Origin: Thermoplasmata archaeon
GTDB lineage: Archaea > Thermoplasmatota > Thermoplasmata > Methanomassiliicoccales > Methanomethylophilaceae
Assembly: GCA_015063235.1 (NCBI GenBank)
Contig: SUSW01000018.1
Coordinates: 1 to 64,000 of the forward strand
Reading direction: 5' to 3'
DNA: 64,000 nt
Shown: positions 9,276 to 17,360 of the stretch, one piece after another
How the letters are laid out: each line of letters opens with the position of its first letter
How positions within the stretch are numbered: position 1 is the stretch's first letter
Program-made: the position numbers and the translations under genes
Notes under the pieces: model-generated
What the model saw: only the letters and a program-made list of their open reading frames with translations
What the model was told of the DNA's origin: nothing
The model's database searches: none

Positions 9276-9767
9276 TCATTCTCCGGACTTCCAGAGCTTG
9301 TCCCCAACATAATGGATCGTTTTGATAGCCTTTCCGCCGGCCTTTTGCTTGAGCTCGGTACCCGAGCGCAGTGCTTTGCCTATCGCAAGCGGAGCGCCGT
9401 TCTTGATATCCTTGATCCAGACCAAATCGCCTTCCGCCACGGATTCGTCCGCATCGGTTATGCCCGGACCCATAACGTCCGCTCCGTTGGTCACGAAAGG
9501 GACCGCGCCCATATCGACAGTCACGGATTTGGCAGAAGGCCTGTACTTCAGAATCCCTCTGATGGTAAGGAAGGGTTTGTCCTCATAGACGATTCCCAGG
9601 ATATCTTGGCCGACGAAGATCACTTTGAAATCCGTGCTCTCCGCCATATCGACGGCATCCTTCTCATCGAAGACCGGTACTCCGAAAAGCTCCTGGAGTT
9701 CCTTGGAGAGATTCTTGATCTCCTTCTCTCTCATCCTCTTCCTCTTACGGATCATAATGTCTGACAT
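9276..9767 (-). CDS. Archaeal PUA-domain RNA-binding protein (MCT-1-like)
   Basis: 163 residues. The C-terminal half is a PUA domain (VDMGAVPFVTNGADVMGPGI, then VAEGDLVWI). The N-terminal half matches the pre-PUA region of the universal archaeal PUA protein family related to eukaryotic MCT-1/Tma20. Eukaryotic relatives act on the small ribosomal subunit in initiation and recycling; a similar archaeal role is inference. The start could be 9767 (MSDIMIRKRKR) or 9755 (MIRKRKR); neither has a strong Shine-Dalgarno site. First gene of an operon with the HD protein. Confidence 0.8.
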   Translation of the reverse strand: MSDIMIRKRKRMREKEIKNLSKELQELFGVPVFDEKDAVDMAESTDFKVIFVGQDILGIVYEDKPFLTIRGILKYRPSAKSVTVDMGAVPFVTNGADVMGPGITDADESVAEGDLVWIKDIKNGAPLAIGKALRSGTELKQKAGGKAIKTIHYVGDKLWKSGE

Positions 9768-9962
9768 CAGTGGGTGTATGGGGAGTCCAGATAAAGATAT
9801 CTTCGCTGAAAGTGAGATAAAATCCGATGGCGGAGGAAGGATAGGATAGGATGGATGGATGTTTTCCGTCCGCCATCTGGAGGATTTGTGCTTTTGGGGA
9901 TGCACGTTTTTCCTCTGATACTTACATCGATTGGAGAGTATTTAAACTTCAGAGGGGGAGGT

Positions 9963-10024
9963 GAGTGAAAGTCCAGTTATATTTTTGAATGTCTGGCTAG
10001 CAAAATTTCGGAGTGAAAGTCCAG
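9963..10024 (+). repeat. Direct repeat GAGTGAAAGTCCAG, two copies
   Basis: The 14-mer GAGTGAAAGTCCAG occurs at 9963-9976 and again at 10011-10024, 48 bp apart, the second followed by AGTGAAAGGGC. Related sequences occur in other intergenic spaces of the window near 44834, 44947 and 62281. Upstream of dphB. Function unknown. Confidence 0.7.
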
Positions 10025-10078
10025 AGTGAAAGGGCAACGAGTCCGCTCAATCCCGTACCGTCCGCGGGACCGTTCCTG

Positions 10079-10090
10079 CTTATATAATTA
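10079..10090 (+). promoter_or_regulatory. TATA box of dphB, probable leaderless start
   Basis: CTTATATAATTA lies 16-27 bp upstream of the dphB ATG. Archaeal transcription starts about 25 bp after the box centre, which falls at the start codon. No Shine-Dalgarno site is present, so the mRNA is probably leaderless. Confidence 0.6.
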
Positions 10091-10105
10091 CACGATATCG
10101 GCCTG

Positions 10106-10906
10106 ATGATGACATCTGAACTCATCTTCGTTGGACTGGGCCTCAGCGGCACAGATGGAATGACAGTCAAGGCATTGAACGCCCTCAGGGAGTGCGACAG
10201 GATATATGCCGAATTCTACACCTCATTCCTCATCGGAACGAAGGTTGAGGAACTGGAGGAGGCCATCGGTAAGAAGATCAAGGTACTCTACAGGGCACAG
10301 GTCGAGGAATGCGATGACATCATAAGGGACGCCATGGAGATGAGGGTCGCCTTCATCACTGCCGGAGATCCCATGTCCGCCACCACCCACGTCGATCTGA
10401 GGATCCAGGCGGCGGAAGCGGGGATACCTGTCAAGCTCTATAACGGTATCACCATATTCTCCGCGTGCCCGACGGCATTCGGTCTACAGAACTACAAGTT
10501 CGGAAGAGCAGTCACGCTGCCGTTCATCGAGAACGGATATCATCCCAAATCCCCCTATGACCACATCATGCAGAACAAGAAGATGGGTCTCCATACAATG
10601 ATCCTTCTGGACATCCATGCCGACGAGATGCGCTACATGACCGCCCATGAGGCCATAGAATGGCTGATGATCGGCGAGGAGAAATGGGGAGAGGGACTGA
10701 TAGACGATAAGACCATCCTATGCGTCGCATCACAGGTCGGCTCACCAACAGAGAAGATCTTCGCCGGATATCCTCAGGACCTCCTTAAGATGGATCTCGG
10801 AGAACCGCTGTTCACACTTGTCCTTCCCGGCAATCTCCACTTCATGGAGCAGTATTCACTTGTGAAATTCGCAGGTGCACCTGAAGAGATCATCGAGGAT
10901 GAATGA
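10106..10906 (+). CDS. dphB: Diphthine synthase
   Basis: 266 residues of the tetrapyrrole-methylase fold. It trimethylates the modified histidine of elongation factor 2 using SAM, the second step of diphthamide synthesis. Motifs include FVGLGLSGTDGMTVKAL at the N-terminus, YAEFYTSFL, the SAM loop AFITAGDPMSATTH and GITIFSACPTAFGLQNYKFG. Length is normal. Two adjacent ATG codons (10106, 10109) are possible starts. A TATA box about 25 bp upstream implies a leaderless transcript. It appears monocistronic. Confidence 0.95.
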   Translation: MMTSELIFVGLGLSGTDGMTVKALNALRECDRIYAEFYTSFLIGTKVEELEEAIGKKIKVLYRAQVEECDDIIRDAMEMRVAFITAGDPMSATTHVDLRIQAAEAGIPVKLYNGITIFSACPTAFGLQNYKFGRAVTLPFIENGYHPKSPYDHIMQNKKMGLHTMILLDIHADEMRYMTAHEAIEWLMIGEEKWGEGLIDDKTILCVASQVGSPTEKIFAGYPQDLLKMDLGEPLFTLVLPGNLHFMEQYSLVKFAGAPEEIIEDE

Positions 10907-10991
10907 ATCAGACCAGACCATCCGATCGCGTATCATCATCGAAGTCGAAACTACACAGTCATCAGGCGATACAAGCCTGCGATCTGCGTGA

Positions 10992-11591
10992 TCACAGATT
11001 TCTGCGGTCGAACTCTATCTGCACCATGGTGACGCAATGGTCAGCATGATAACTGCGAGGTCCGACAGATACATTTATGTAACTAAATGCCTGAAGCATA
11101 TTTTCTTCCGATTCAGTGATATCGGTATTGTCGCCGAGGATGAAGCAGGGGTGTTCCGGAAATTCGAAATCGGGAAGGTTTACGCCGCTTTCCCTGAGAT
11201 GAATGAACGACACCCCCTCCTCTGACAATTCGCGAAGAACATCGCCGAATGATGCTTTAGACACATACACTCCCGGGCTGCTCATCGTCCAAACTCCCTT
11301 CACTGCTTTCTTCTTCAAAGCTGCCCTTATGATTCCTGCGATGCTTCTTTCATCCGGATTCAATCCCTTAAGTTCGGATCCGCAGACCCTAATCACCTTC
11401 GGAGCATCCTTTCCGCCCTGAAGGATCAGAAACACCCGGGTCTCTTTCCTTATCCCATTGCTCAGACAGAAAGCGGTAGCAAGACATCTTGCTAATGTGT
11501 CTATCCCCCCTCCTGAACCTGGAAGGTCGTTGAATTCAAAATCGATGGTGGTTTTTGCACGGTGACCTATGGTGATGAATGTTCTTTGCAT
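10992..11591 (-). CDS. trmY: tRNA (pseudouridine-54 N1)-methyltransferase
   Basis: 199 residues, SPOUT-fold enzyme that makes N1-methylpseudouridine at position 54 of archaeal tRNA. Diagnostic stretches are RTFITIGHRAKTT, LPGSGGGIDTLARCLATAF, GSELKGLNPDERS and the SAM knot CFILGDNTDI plus SVGPRSYHADHCV near the C-terminus. MQRTFITIGH (11591) is chosen as start, with GGGTG 5 nt upstream. ATG at 11603 and 11633 are in frame but not family-like. Confidence 0.93.
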   Translation of the reverse strand: MQRTFITIGHRAKTTIDFEFNDLPGSGGGIDTLARCLATAFCLSNGIRKETRVFLILQGGKDAPKVIRVCGSELKGLNPDERSIAGIIRAALKKKAVKGVWTMSSPGVYVSKASFGDVLRELSEEGVSFIHLRESGVNLPDFEFPEHPCFILGDNTDITESEENMLQAFSYINVSVGPRSYHADHCVTMVQIEFDRRNL

Positions 11592-11644
11592 GGATGCACC
11601 CATATTCTTTATGACTGAAGTCAGGCTGAACATCTGGTCAATTG

Positions 11645-11945
11645 TATCAGCTATAACATGGTGGCAGGGAGGCAGAGCCCCCCTGCCTTGAAGCAGGTTT
11701 CACAGTGGAGTGACCCACTTCTGGTGACTGGTGGGCAGGGTATGATCCCTGTCCCCCAGTCTGTGCCGTCGCGGGTTTGACCCCTGCACCATGACGGTGA
11801 GACATGACGTCTGGCGGCACGACACGCGGACGCGCGTTCGTACCTTTCGGCTCGATACTGCGCTCTCCGGGAATGGACCCCCAGCGCGTGCCCCTAACAA
11901 GCCGTATGACCGGCTCCATTACTGTGGAGTAATAGATGTGTTAGC
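11645..11945 (-). ncRNA. Candidate structured non-coding RNA, GC-rich, unidentified
   Basis: About 300 nt, much richer in GC than its AT-rich borders, with several long complementary segments (shown as + strand): GGCAGGG...CCCTGCC closing GGC-AGA-GCC; ACTGG-TGGGCAGGG...CCCTGTCCC-CCAGT; GTGCCG...CGGCAC; ACGCGC...GCGCGT; AGCCG-TATGA-CCGGCT. Size and composition suggest a stable RNA. I could not find the RNase P core (GAGGAAAGTCC) or the SRP helix-8 motif (GGAAGGNAGCA) on either strand, nor a tRNA fold. Strand is assigned only from a TTTATAG box at about 11969-11976 that would place a start near 11945. ORFs in the track here look like shadows. Confidence 0.45.
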
Positions 11946-12105
11946 CTGATTGCAACTTCATTATTGCTATAAAGTAATTTTGAAGTGTTTATTTGAACAG
12001 TTAAAAAAATGAACACTTTTTAACCACAATAGACAACCTCGTTTCCACAGCTCTCGGGCAGATTTGTTCTCCCCATCATTCAACAATTCTTGGGCTAAAT
12101 TGTTT

Positions 12106-12131
12106 GACGGACGGCAGTTAAGCCGTCCGTC
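12106..12131. terminator. Perfect 10-bp hairpin downstream of the giant surface-protein gene
   Basis: GACGGACGGC-AGTTAA-GCCGTCCGTC, 10 bp 3' of the stop of the leftward surface-protein operon. No long T-tract follows on the minus strand; on the plus strand TTTAA follows. It may terminate transcription or protect the 3' end. The rest of 11946-12105 is AT-rich and holds the box for the RNA candidate. Confidence 0.55.
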
Positions 12132-12141
12132 TTTAAGGTGT

Positions 12142-15100
12142 TCAGGATGCCTGCTTTCCGCGGTACCACATCATTCCGATAAATACGGCGGCACATGCGA
12201 GGATCGCAATTCCGATTGCAATGACGATGTTCATGACATTGAGTCCGCTGGACGGATGCACAACATCACGGACGTAGATCTCGTAACCGCAGTCACAATG
12301 GTCGTAAACCTTATCGTCGTGCTCCACCTCGGTGAAGGAGTGCATCGGGAACGAAAGGTTGGCCGTGGATCCGTCAGGAAGGGTCAGGGACACCTTTCCA
12401 TCGGCATCGTAATACAGGTTCGGGCTGACCGGTCCAGTCGCCAGAATCTCCTTCTCTCCTTTAATCGTCAGACCCATGGTTCCGGCGGGAACGGAGACGT
12501 TATGCTTGGCATCGTCGACCACGACCACATAGACGGTGTCGTGGTATCTGGTATGTTCGATTTCGGCCTCGAGGCTATACAGGTTGTACTTCAGACCGGT
12601 GAACAGGTAATGTCCGCCTGATATCACTCCGGATACCGTCTGATCGCCTGACGAAAGGGTCAGCTTCATGCCGTCGGGTCCTTCGAAGGACACCTCACCG
12701 GAATCGGTCAGGTGGAAGTCCAGCACATATGATCCGAAGTAGAGATCGTTACCGATCATGTATGTGTAATACCTCTCCTTTCCGGAATCGCCAGGCATCA
12801 CGACGTTCACATTGGTTCCACCGAGATTCTTGACGATGAGACCGGGAACATGTTCGGTTACGTCGATGTTAGTGATTCCGTGGGACTCGCCGAATGCCTT
12901 CGAAAAGGATATCGGGTCCTCTCCGAAGTCTATAACTGCCTCTCCTGTGAGTCTTACGTTACCTTCAACATAGATCCTGGTGAAATCCGCATCCACATTG
13001 ATGATCATCGTCTGTCCCTGGGCCATTATGAGGGTAGCCGCCTTATCATCGATGACGAATTTGGACGTCTTACCCTCCGAATCGACCATCTGATGCACTG
13101 TATCGAACTTGTAACTGGCCTCCCATGTCATGCTATAGTCGATTATGTAACTGGTCACATCAGCTGCTCCGGGGACCTGCGTAGTGTAATACAGCATGTA
13201 CACGGTTCCACCGGTACCGGCGGCCTTTATCGCATCATCGACACTGGAGTATCCTGTGAAGGACTCAGGACCGGTCTTGACATATGCTATCATGTCCGCA
13301 CTGGCCTCCAACTTGGCGGATAATCCTCCGGGCTGTATGTTGGCTTTGATTCCTGCCTTCAGCACACCCACTCTGTCGTTCAGAGATACTTTCTCAGAAG
13401 TAATGAACTCGTATTCGCATCCATCCCTGAGATCGTAGACCGTACCGGCCGATGTCGTCACAGGGACGATCCAATCATCGATCTTTTCGAATCCTACCGA
13501 GAGTCTGTACATCGGTACATTGCCCATGAGCTTTATCTTTGCCACATCAGCACTGGTACCCATTCCTCCGCCGAGTATAACGTCAGCTTCGACAATAACA
13601 TCGTATAACGACAATGTGTATCCGCCGTTCACCTCTATGACTCCGTCAAGTACGGCCTGCATATTCTCCACTGCAGGAAGATCAAGTTTCTTTCCGTTAT
13701 CGTCCATGTATTTACCATCGACATAGTATGTAGAGAAGTTACCGTCCGTCACACGTACGACAGTCTTAAGGCTGAGGTTCTGAGAAAGAACCACTGAATC
13801 GGTGTACTTCGTGGATGATTGTCCTCCGGAATACTGGGGCTGATAGCTGAGTATGTAAACCGTATCTGTACCGGCCAGATTAGCAACGGCATCTTCCATC
13901 GTTGTATAGAACTTGAAGGAATCGTTGCTGAAAATACCGAACGGCGCGTCAATAGTCCTGATCAGACCTACTTCCTTCTCACCGATATCGAGTGCGGCAT
14001 ATCCCGATGAATTAACCGCAACATAATCGGCAGTCAATCCAGTGATGAATGCTCCCGCTCCGATCCACATTGCCGGCTTGGAGAAGACGACATTGACGTC
14101 GAACATCGCATCCAGAGTTATGTGCCCGTTGTCCCCGATGAATACTGTGAGAGGTTCAGGTTTGATTCCGTAGATTGCCACATCCGCATCGATAGTCAGA
14201 GGGCTGTCCTCGGTCAGGAACACGTTACCGTTCATCCTGATCTCAACTTCCTTGTTGATAACGGTACCTTTCGGATCGACATTGACCTTGATGATGGAAC
14301 CATCGATGGCCGCGTCCAATCCCTTCTGGAAGCTGTTATACTCCGTCCAGGTCTGTCCGCCGTCATTAGAGACTTCGCATTCGGCCATACTGCCGGCCAC
14401 CCTGGTCGCTATCGTAGGCAGGAACCCGATTCTCTTAGCTTCAAGGTTAGTGGATCCGAGCATGAACCAGGTCCTGTGATCTCCTGCCGTTCCGTCAAAT
14501 CCGGTCAGAACGACTCCCTTGGGATAGATGGTGTATTTCTTCGTCACATCCCAATCTGCAGGAACGGTGAACGTGAGGGTCTGGTATTCGGACTTGGTGA
14601 TGAAGAAGTAATATCCGTACTGAGGCTGCTTGGCAGTCGCAACCCTCTCGCCCGCCTCATCATCGTACCATATTGTGGCACCGCTGTTGTAAAGTCCGGC
14701 GAGCTTCCCTTTGTTGTTGAGTATTCCTCCGTAGTCCCCGTGTGTTGTCTTGAAGACGACGACATTCTCATCCCCGGGTTTGAGGACTGCATCCGAGCTG
14801 TCCACTCCATTGATCAGGATCTTAACCGGCATGCTCAGGAGGATCTGATACTTCGTCTGACCGTTGTTCTCCATCTTCACTATGTTGCGTCCCTCTGTGA
14901 GCCTGACGGTCCAGGAATCACCGTTCTTTGTGGCGGTACCCTGTTTGAATCCGTCGATTCCATTCTTTCCCAGTACAGGGTTGTAGATGGTAACGGTAGT
15001 TCCGGCTGCAGGGGTGAAGGTGAAGTCGTATCCACTCTCATTGTGATCATAATAGAAACAATCCATATCACAGTCGATAGGCCTGTCCTTTCCTTCTTTT

Positions 15101-17358
15101 CCGATGCCAGGATCGAACATGGTCATACCGGTATCGAAGGTCGCCTCTTTTCCGACGGTGACGACGAATACCTGAGTGAGCTCAGGCCATGTGGCACCGT
15201 AGAACTGATCCTTATTGACATGGAGAGTCATCGCTTTCATCCATACTGTGACGACGACGGTTCCTTCCTTAAGTCCGTTAAGTTTCCAAGTCGTCTCACC
15301 CTCTCCACCGGGTACGATGGAGATGACGTCAGAGACGGCCTTTCCGTCAAGATCGGTGATCTTGTAGACGATCTCCGGCTCCAGGAAACGGTTGCTCATA
15401 GTATCGGCGACTGCCTGCCACTGACGGTAGACCATCATCGGGGATTGCTGTCCGACGTTGAGGTATACGTGGTTGGAAAGAGTACCTGAGACGAGTATTC
15501 CGCCAACATCGTCACCCTCGGTCTTCACAACGGACCTGTCCACATAGAGCGAATCCTTTCCTGCGGGATGGAGCTGCTCGTTGGTGACCGTCGTTCTGAT
15601 TTCCGTGTTGGATTTCTTTTGGAAGAGATCCTTGTAGGTGACACAGCCGTCGCCGGTTACGATTGCTCCGTACCAGCTGTCGGGCAGGATGTACACATAA
15701 GTGATTGTACCATCCTTGTTATCTACGGTCTTGACCGGATCCACCGGCGTGAACATGTAGTAATTGTATGATGATGGCTTCGCATTCTCAGGATTTACGT
15801 TAGGAGCCCTGGTCATCTCGAACGAGACGCTGGCCGGAACCGTATAGTAGCAGTTTTCGATCATATCGAAGTTGGCCGTGACTGTGGTGTCCCCGGTGAC
15901 TGTTACCGAATACTCTCTGTCCGTCTTGGACTTATCATCGTTCCAGTATGCGAACTTGAATCCGCTTGCATCGACTGCTTTGAACGTAGCGGTCTCGCCT
16001 CTCTCCACCTTCTGAGTGAATTCCACCGATCCGCCTTTATCAGGATTGACCAATGCTGTCATTATACGGGTGTTGTCGTACTCGAAATTATCGGATGCGC
16101 CATCTGTCGCCGAACAGGTGAATCTCTCGCCTGCCCTTTCTGCAGCAGCCACAGCCGCCCCGTCCTTGGTGAAGTTTCCGCCGACCGTATTCTTGGTCTG
16201 AGCTGTGAAATCGATATACTTAGCCTCAGTGAATTTTGATTTGCTGGCCTTGACACCGTTTAGATCTACTGCATAGGTAGAGTCTATGACAAGATGCGCT
16301 GGGTTGATGTTACAGATTTCCCAACTGCCATCTTCCTTGGTGAAATAGGTCTGGATGATTCCCTTATTGCCCTCTGGCAGCGCCGCTTTCTGCGTGATTA
16401 TCAGATTCGCCAGTTTGCTGCACATGGTCAGAGAGTATCCGCCCAGCACAACGGAGTTATCGATGGTAAGCGTCACAAGCTTATACCCGTTGTAGAAAGC
16501 ATCCTCAGCGAGCCTTGTCACACTTGCCGGAATGACAAAAGAATCCTGCGGGTTGTTCAATGGATAGAACAGCAGGCTCGTTCCGTCCTTGCTCAGTATA
16601 CATCCTGATTCGGATTTGTAAACCGTGTTGCCAGAATCGACAGTGTATTCGTCAACCTTTGCAGATGTAAAAGAATCCTCTTCAATCGAAGTGACAGTTG
16701 CAGGAAGAGTTATTTTGAGCTCACTGCCGCTGCCGATGTTCTGGAACGCCTTGGATCCGATAGTCTGTACCGAAGTTGCACCCAAGTTAACAGATGTGAT
16801 CTTGGAGCAACCCTGGAATGCAGCCTCACCTATGGCGGTGATGCCACTGTTCAGAGTGACTACTTTAAGCATCGTACAGCTGTTAAATGCATTCTTGGGT
16901 ATCTCGGTTATAGAGGTCTTGGAAAGGTCCAGGCCGGTGATCGTTGCTTTATAGAATGCACTCTCTCCGATGCTCTTGACAGAGGCTGGCAGCACTACAT
17001 CCTGGTAGATGTTGCTGGTATCGAATGCATTCGCACCGATGGTCTCCAAACTATCAGGGAATGTCACTGAATTCAGCATACCTGTTCCCTTGAAAGCCTC
17101 ATCAGCGATACCTGTCACCTTGTAGGTCTTGCCGGCATTAGTGACGCTGGCAGGGATCTCCAGTAACTGGGCTGAATATTTTCCAGACTCCAGAGGGGCC
17201 ACAGAAACGGTGGTATCCCCTGTGATCTCGAAACGCATACCGTCGACTGTGAAATGCTTGTCATCGTCGGCATACGCTTCGTCCTGGATGGCAACGGTCG
17301 CCGCTATCATAAGAACGGCGGCCAATGCCATCATCGACAAAATCATTTTCCTATTCAT
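12142..17358 (-). CDS. Giant BspA-type leucine-rich-repeat surface protein (1738 aa)
   Basis: Secreted, membrane-anchored adhesin-like protein. It has a signal peptide (MNRKMILSMMALAAVLMIAA, cleavage near AYA-DDD) and a C-terminal helix NVMNIVIAIGIAILACAAVF followed by a basic tail. Residues about 40-340 are LRR_5/BspA repeats with the signature 'I...AF.....L..V.L'. One InlB-B/Listeria-Bacteroides repeat follows (FKFAYWNDDKSKTDREYSVT region). The remaining 1200 residues hold several beta-rich modules of unknown family, with recurring motifs TVYILSY and TVYMLYY. Such proteins are numerous in gut-dwelling Methanomassiliicoccales and thought to bind host or bacterial surfaces. GAGG 7 nt upstream supports the start. 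Last gene of the leftward island; the gap to the gene before it is 2 nt. Confidence 0.85.
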   Translation of the reverse strand: MNRKMILSMMALAAVLMIAATVAIQDEAYADDDKHFTVDGMRFEITGDTTVSVAPLESGKYSAQLLEIPASVTNAGKTYKVTGIADEAFKGTGMLNSVTFPDSLETIGANAFDTSNIYQDVVLPASVKSIGESAFYKATITGLDLSKTSITEIPKNAFNSCTMLKVVTLNSGITAIGEAAFQGCSKITSVNLGATSVQTIGSKAFQNIGSGSELKITLPATVTSIEEDSFTSAKVDEYTVDSGNTVYKSESGCILSKDGTSLLFYPLNNPQDSFVIPASVTRLAEDAFYNGYKLVTLTIDNSVVLGGYSLTMCSKLANLIITQKAALPEGNKGIIQTYFTKEDGSWEICNINPAHLVIDSTYAVDLNGVKASKSKFTEAKYIDFTAQTKNTVGGNFTKDGAAVAAAERAGERFTCSATDGASDNFEYDNTRIMTALVNPDKGGSVEFTQKVERGETATFKAVDASGFKFAYWNDDKSKTDREYSVTVTGDTTVTANFDMIENCYYTVPASVSFEMTRAPNVNPENAKPSSYNYYMFTPVDPVKTVDNKDGTITYVYILPDSWYGAIVTGDGCVTYKDLFQKKSNTEIRTTVTNEQLHPAGKDSLYVDRSVVKTEGDDVGGILVSGTLSNHVYLNVGQQSPMMVYRQWQAVADTMSNRFLEPEIVYKITDLDGKAVSDVISIVPGGEGETTWKLNGLKEGTVVVTVWMKAMTLHVNKDQFYGATWPELTQVFVVTVGKEATFDTGMTMFDPGIGKEGKDRPIDCDMDCFYYDHNESGYDFTFTPAAGTTVTIYNPVLGKNGIDGFKQGTATKNGDSWTVRLTEGRNIVKMENNGQTKYQILLSMPVKILINGVDSSDAVLKPGDENVVVFKTTHGDYGGILNNKGKLAGLYNSGATIWYDDEAGERVATAKQPQYGYYFFITKSEYQTLTFTVPADWDVTKKYTIYPKGVVLTGFDGTAGDHRTWFMLGSTNLEAKRIGFLPTIATRVAGSMAECEVSNDGGQTWTEYNSFQKGLDAAIDGSIIKVNVDPKGTVINKEVEIRMNGNVFLTEDSPLTIDADVAIYGIKPEPLTVFIGDNGHITLDAMFDVNVVFSKPAMWIGAGAFITGLTADYVAVNSSGYAALDIGEKEVGLIRTIDAPFGIFSNDSFKFYTTMEDAVANLAGTDTVYILSYQPQYSGGQSSTKYTDSVVLSQNLSLKTVVRVTDGNFSTYYVDGKYMDDNGKKLDLPAVENMQAVLDGVIEVNGGYTLSLYDVIVEADVILGGGMGTSADVAKIKLMGNVPMYRLSVGFEKIDDWIVPVTTSAGTVYDLRDGCEYEFITSEKVSLNDRVGVLKAGIKANIQPGGLSAKLEASADMIAYVKTGPESFTGYSSVDDAIKAAGTGGTVYMLYYTTQVPGAADVTSYIIDYSMTWEASYKFDTVHQMVDSEGKTSKFVIDDKAATLIMAQGQTMIINVDADFTRIYVEGNVRLTGEAVIDFGEDPISFSKAFGESHGITNIDVTEHVPGLIVKNLGGTNVNVVMPGDSGKERYYTYMIGNDLYFGSYVLDFHLTDSGEVSFEGPDGMKLTLSSGDQTVSGVISGGHYLFTGLKYNLYSLEAEIEHTRYHDTVYVVVVDDAKHNVSVPAGTMGLTIKGEKEILATGPVSPNLYYDADGKVSLTLPDGSTANLSFPMHSFTEVEHDDKVYDHCDCGYEIYVRDVVHPSSGLNVMNIVIAIGIAILACAAVFIGMMWYRGKQAS

Positions 17359-17360
17359 GT

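Noticed and set aside
9963-10024. Start of a CRISPR array
   Set aside because: Only two copies of a 14-bp unit, no further periodic repeats and no cas genes anywhere in the window.
11785-11805. T-arm-like sequence CGGGTTTGACCCC suggesting a tRNA
   Set aside because: No acceptor, D or anticodon stem fits around it, and position 56 is not C.
11647-11919. 90-aa minus-strand ORF and overlapping 66-aa ORF
   Set aside because: They lie over the GC-rich stem-forming region, have protein-unlike composition and no family match; better explained as shadows of a structured RNA.
11645-11945. SRP RNA or RNase P RNA call
   Set aside because: Tempting by size and GC content, but the GGAAGGNAGCA and GAGGAAAGTCC signatures are absent on both strands, so I kept it as unidentified.
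12064-12621. 185-aa plus-strand ORF
   Set aside because: Covers the hairpin and the 3' end of the surface-protein gene in antisense; no family features.
14122-15489. 455-aa plus-strand ORF
   Set aside because: Antisense shadow of the 1738-aa surface protein, which has signal peptide, repeats and anchor in the correct frame.
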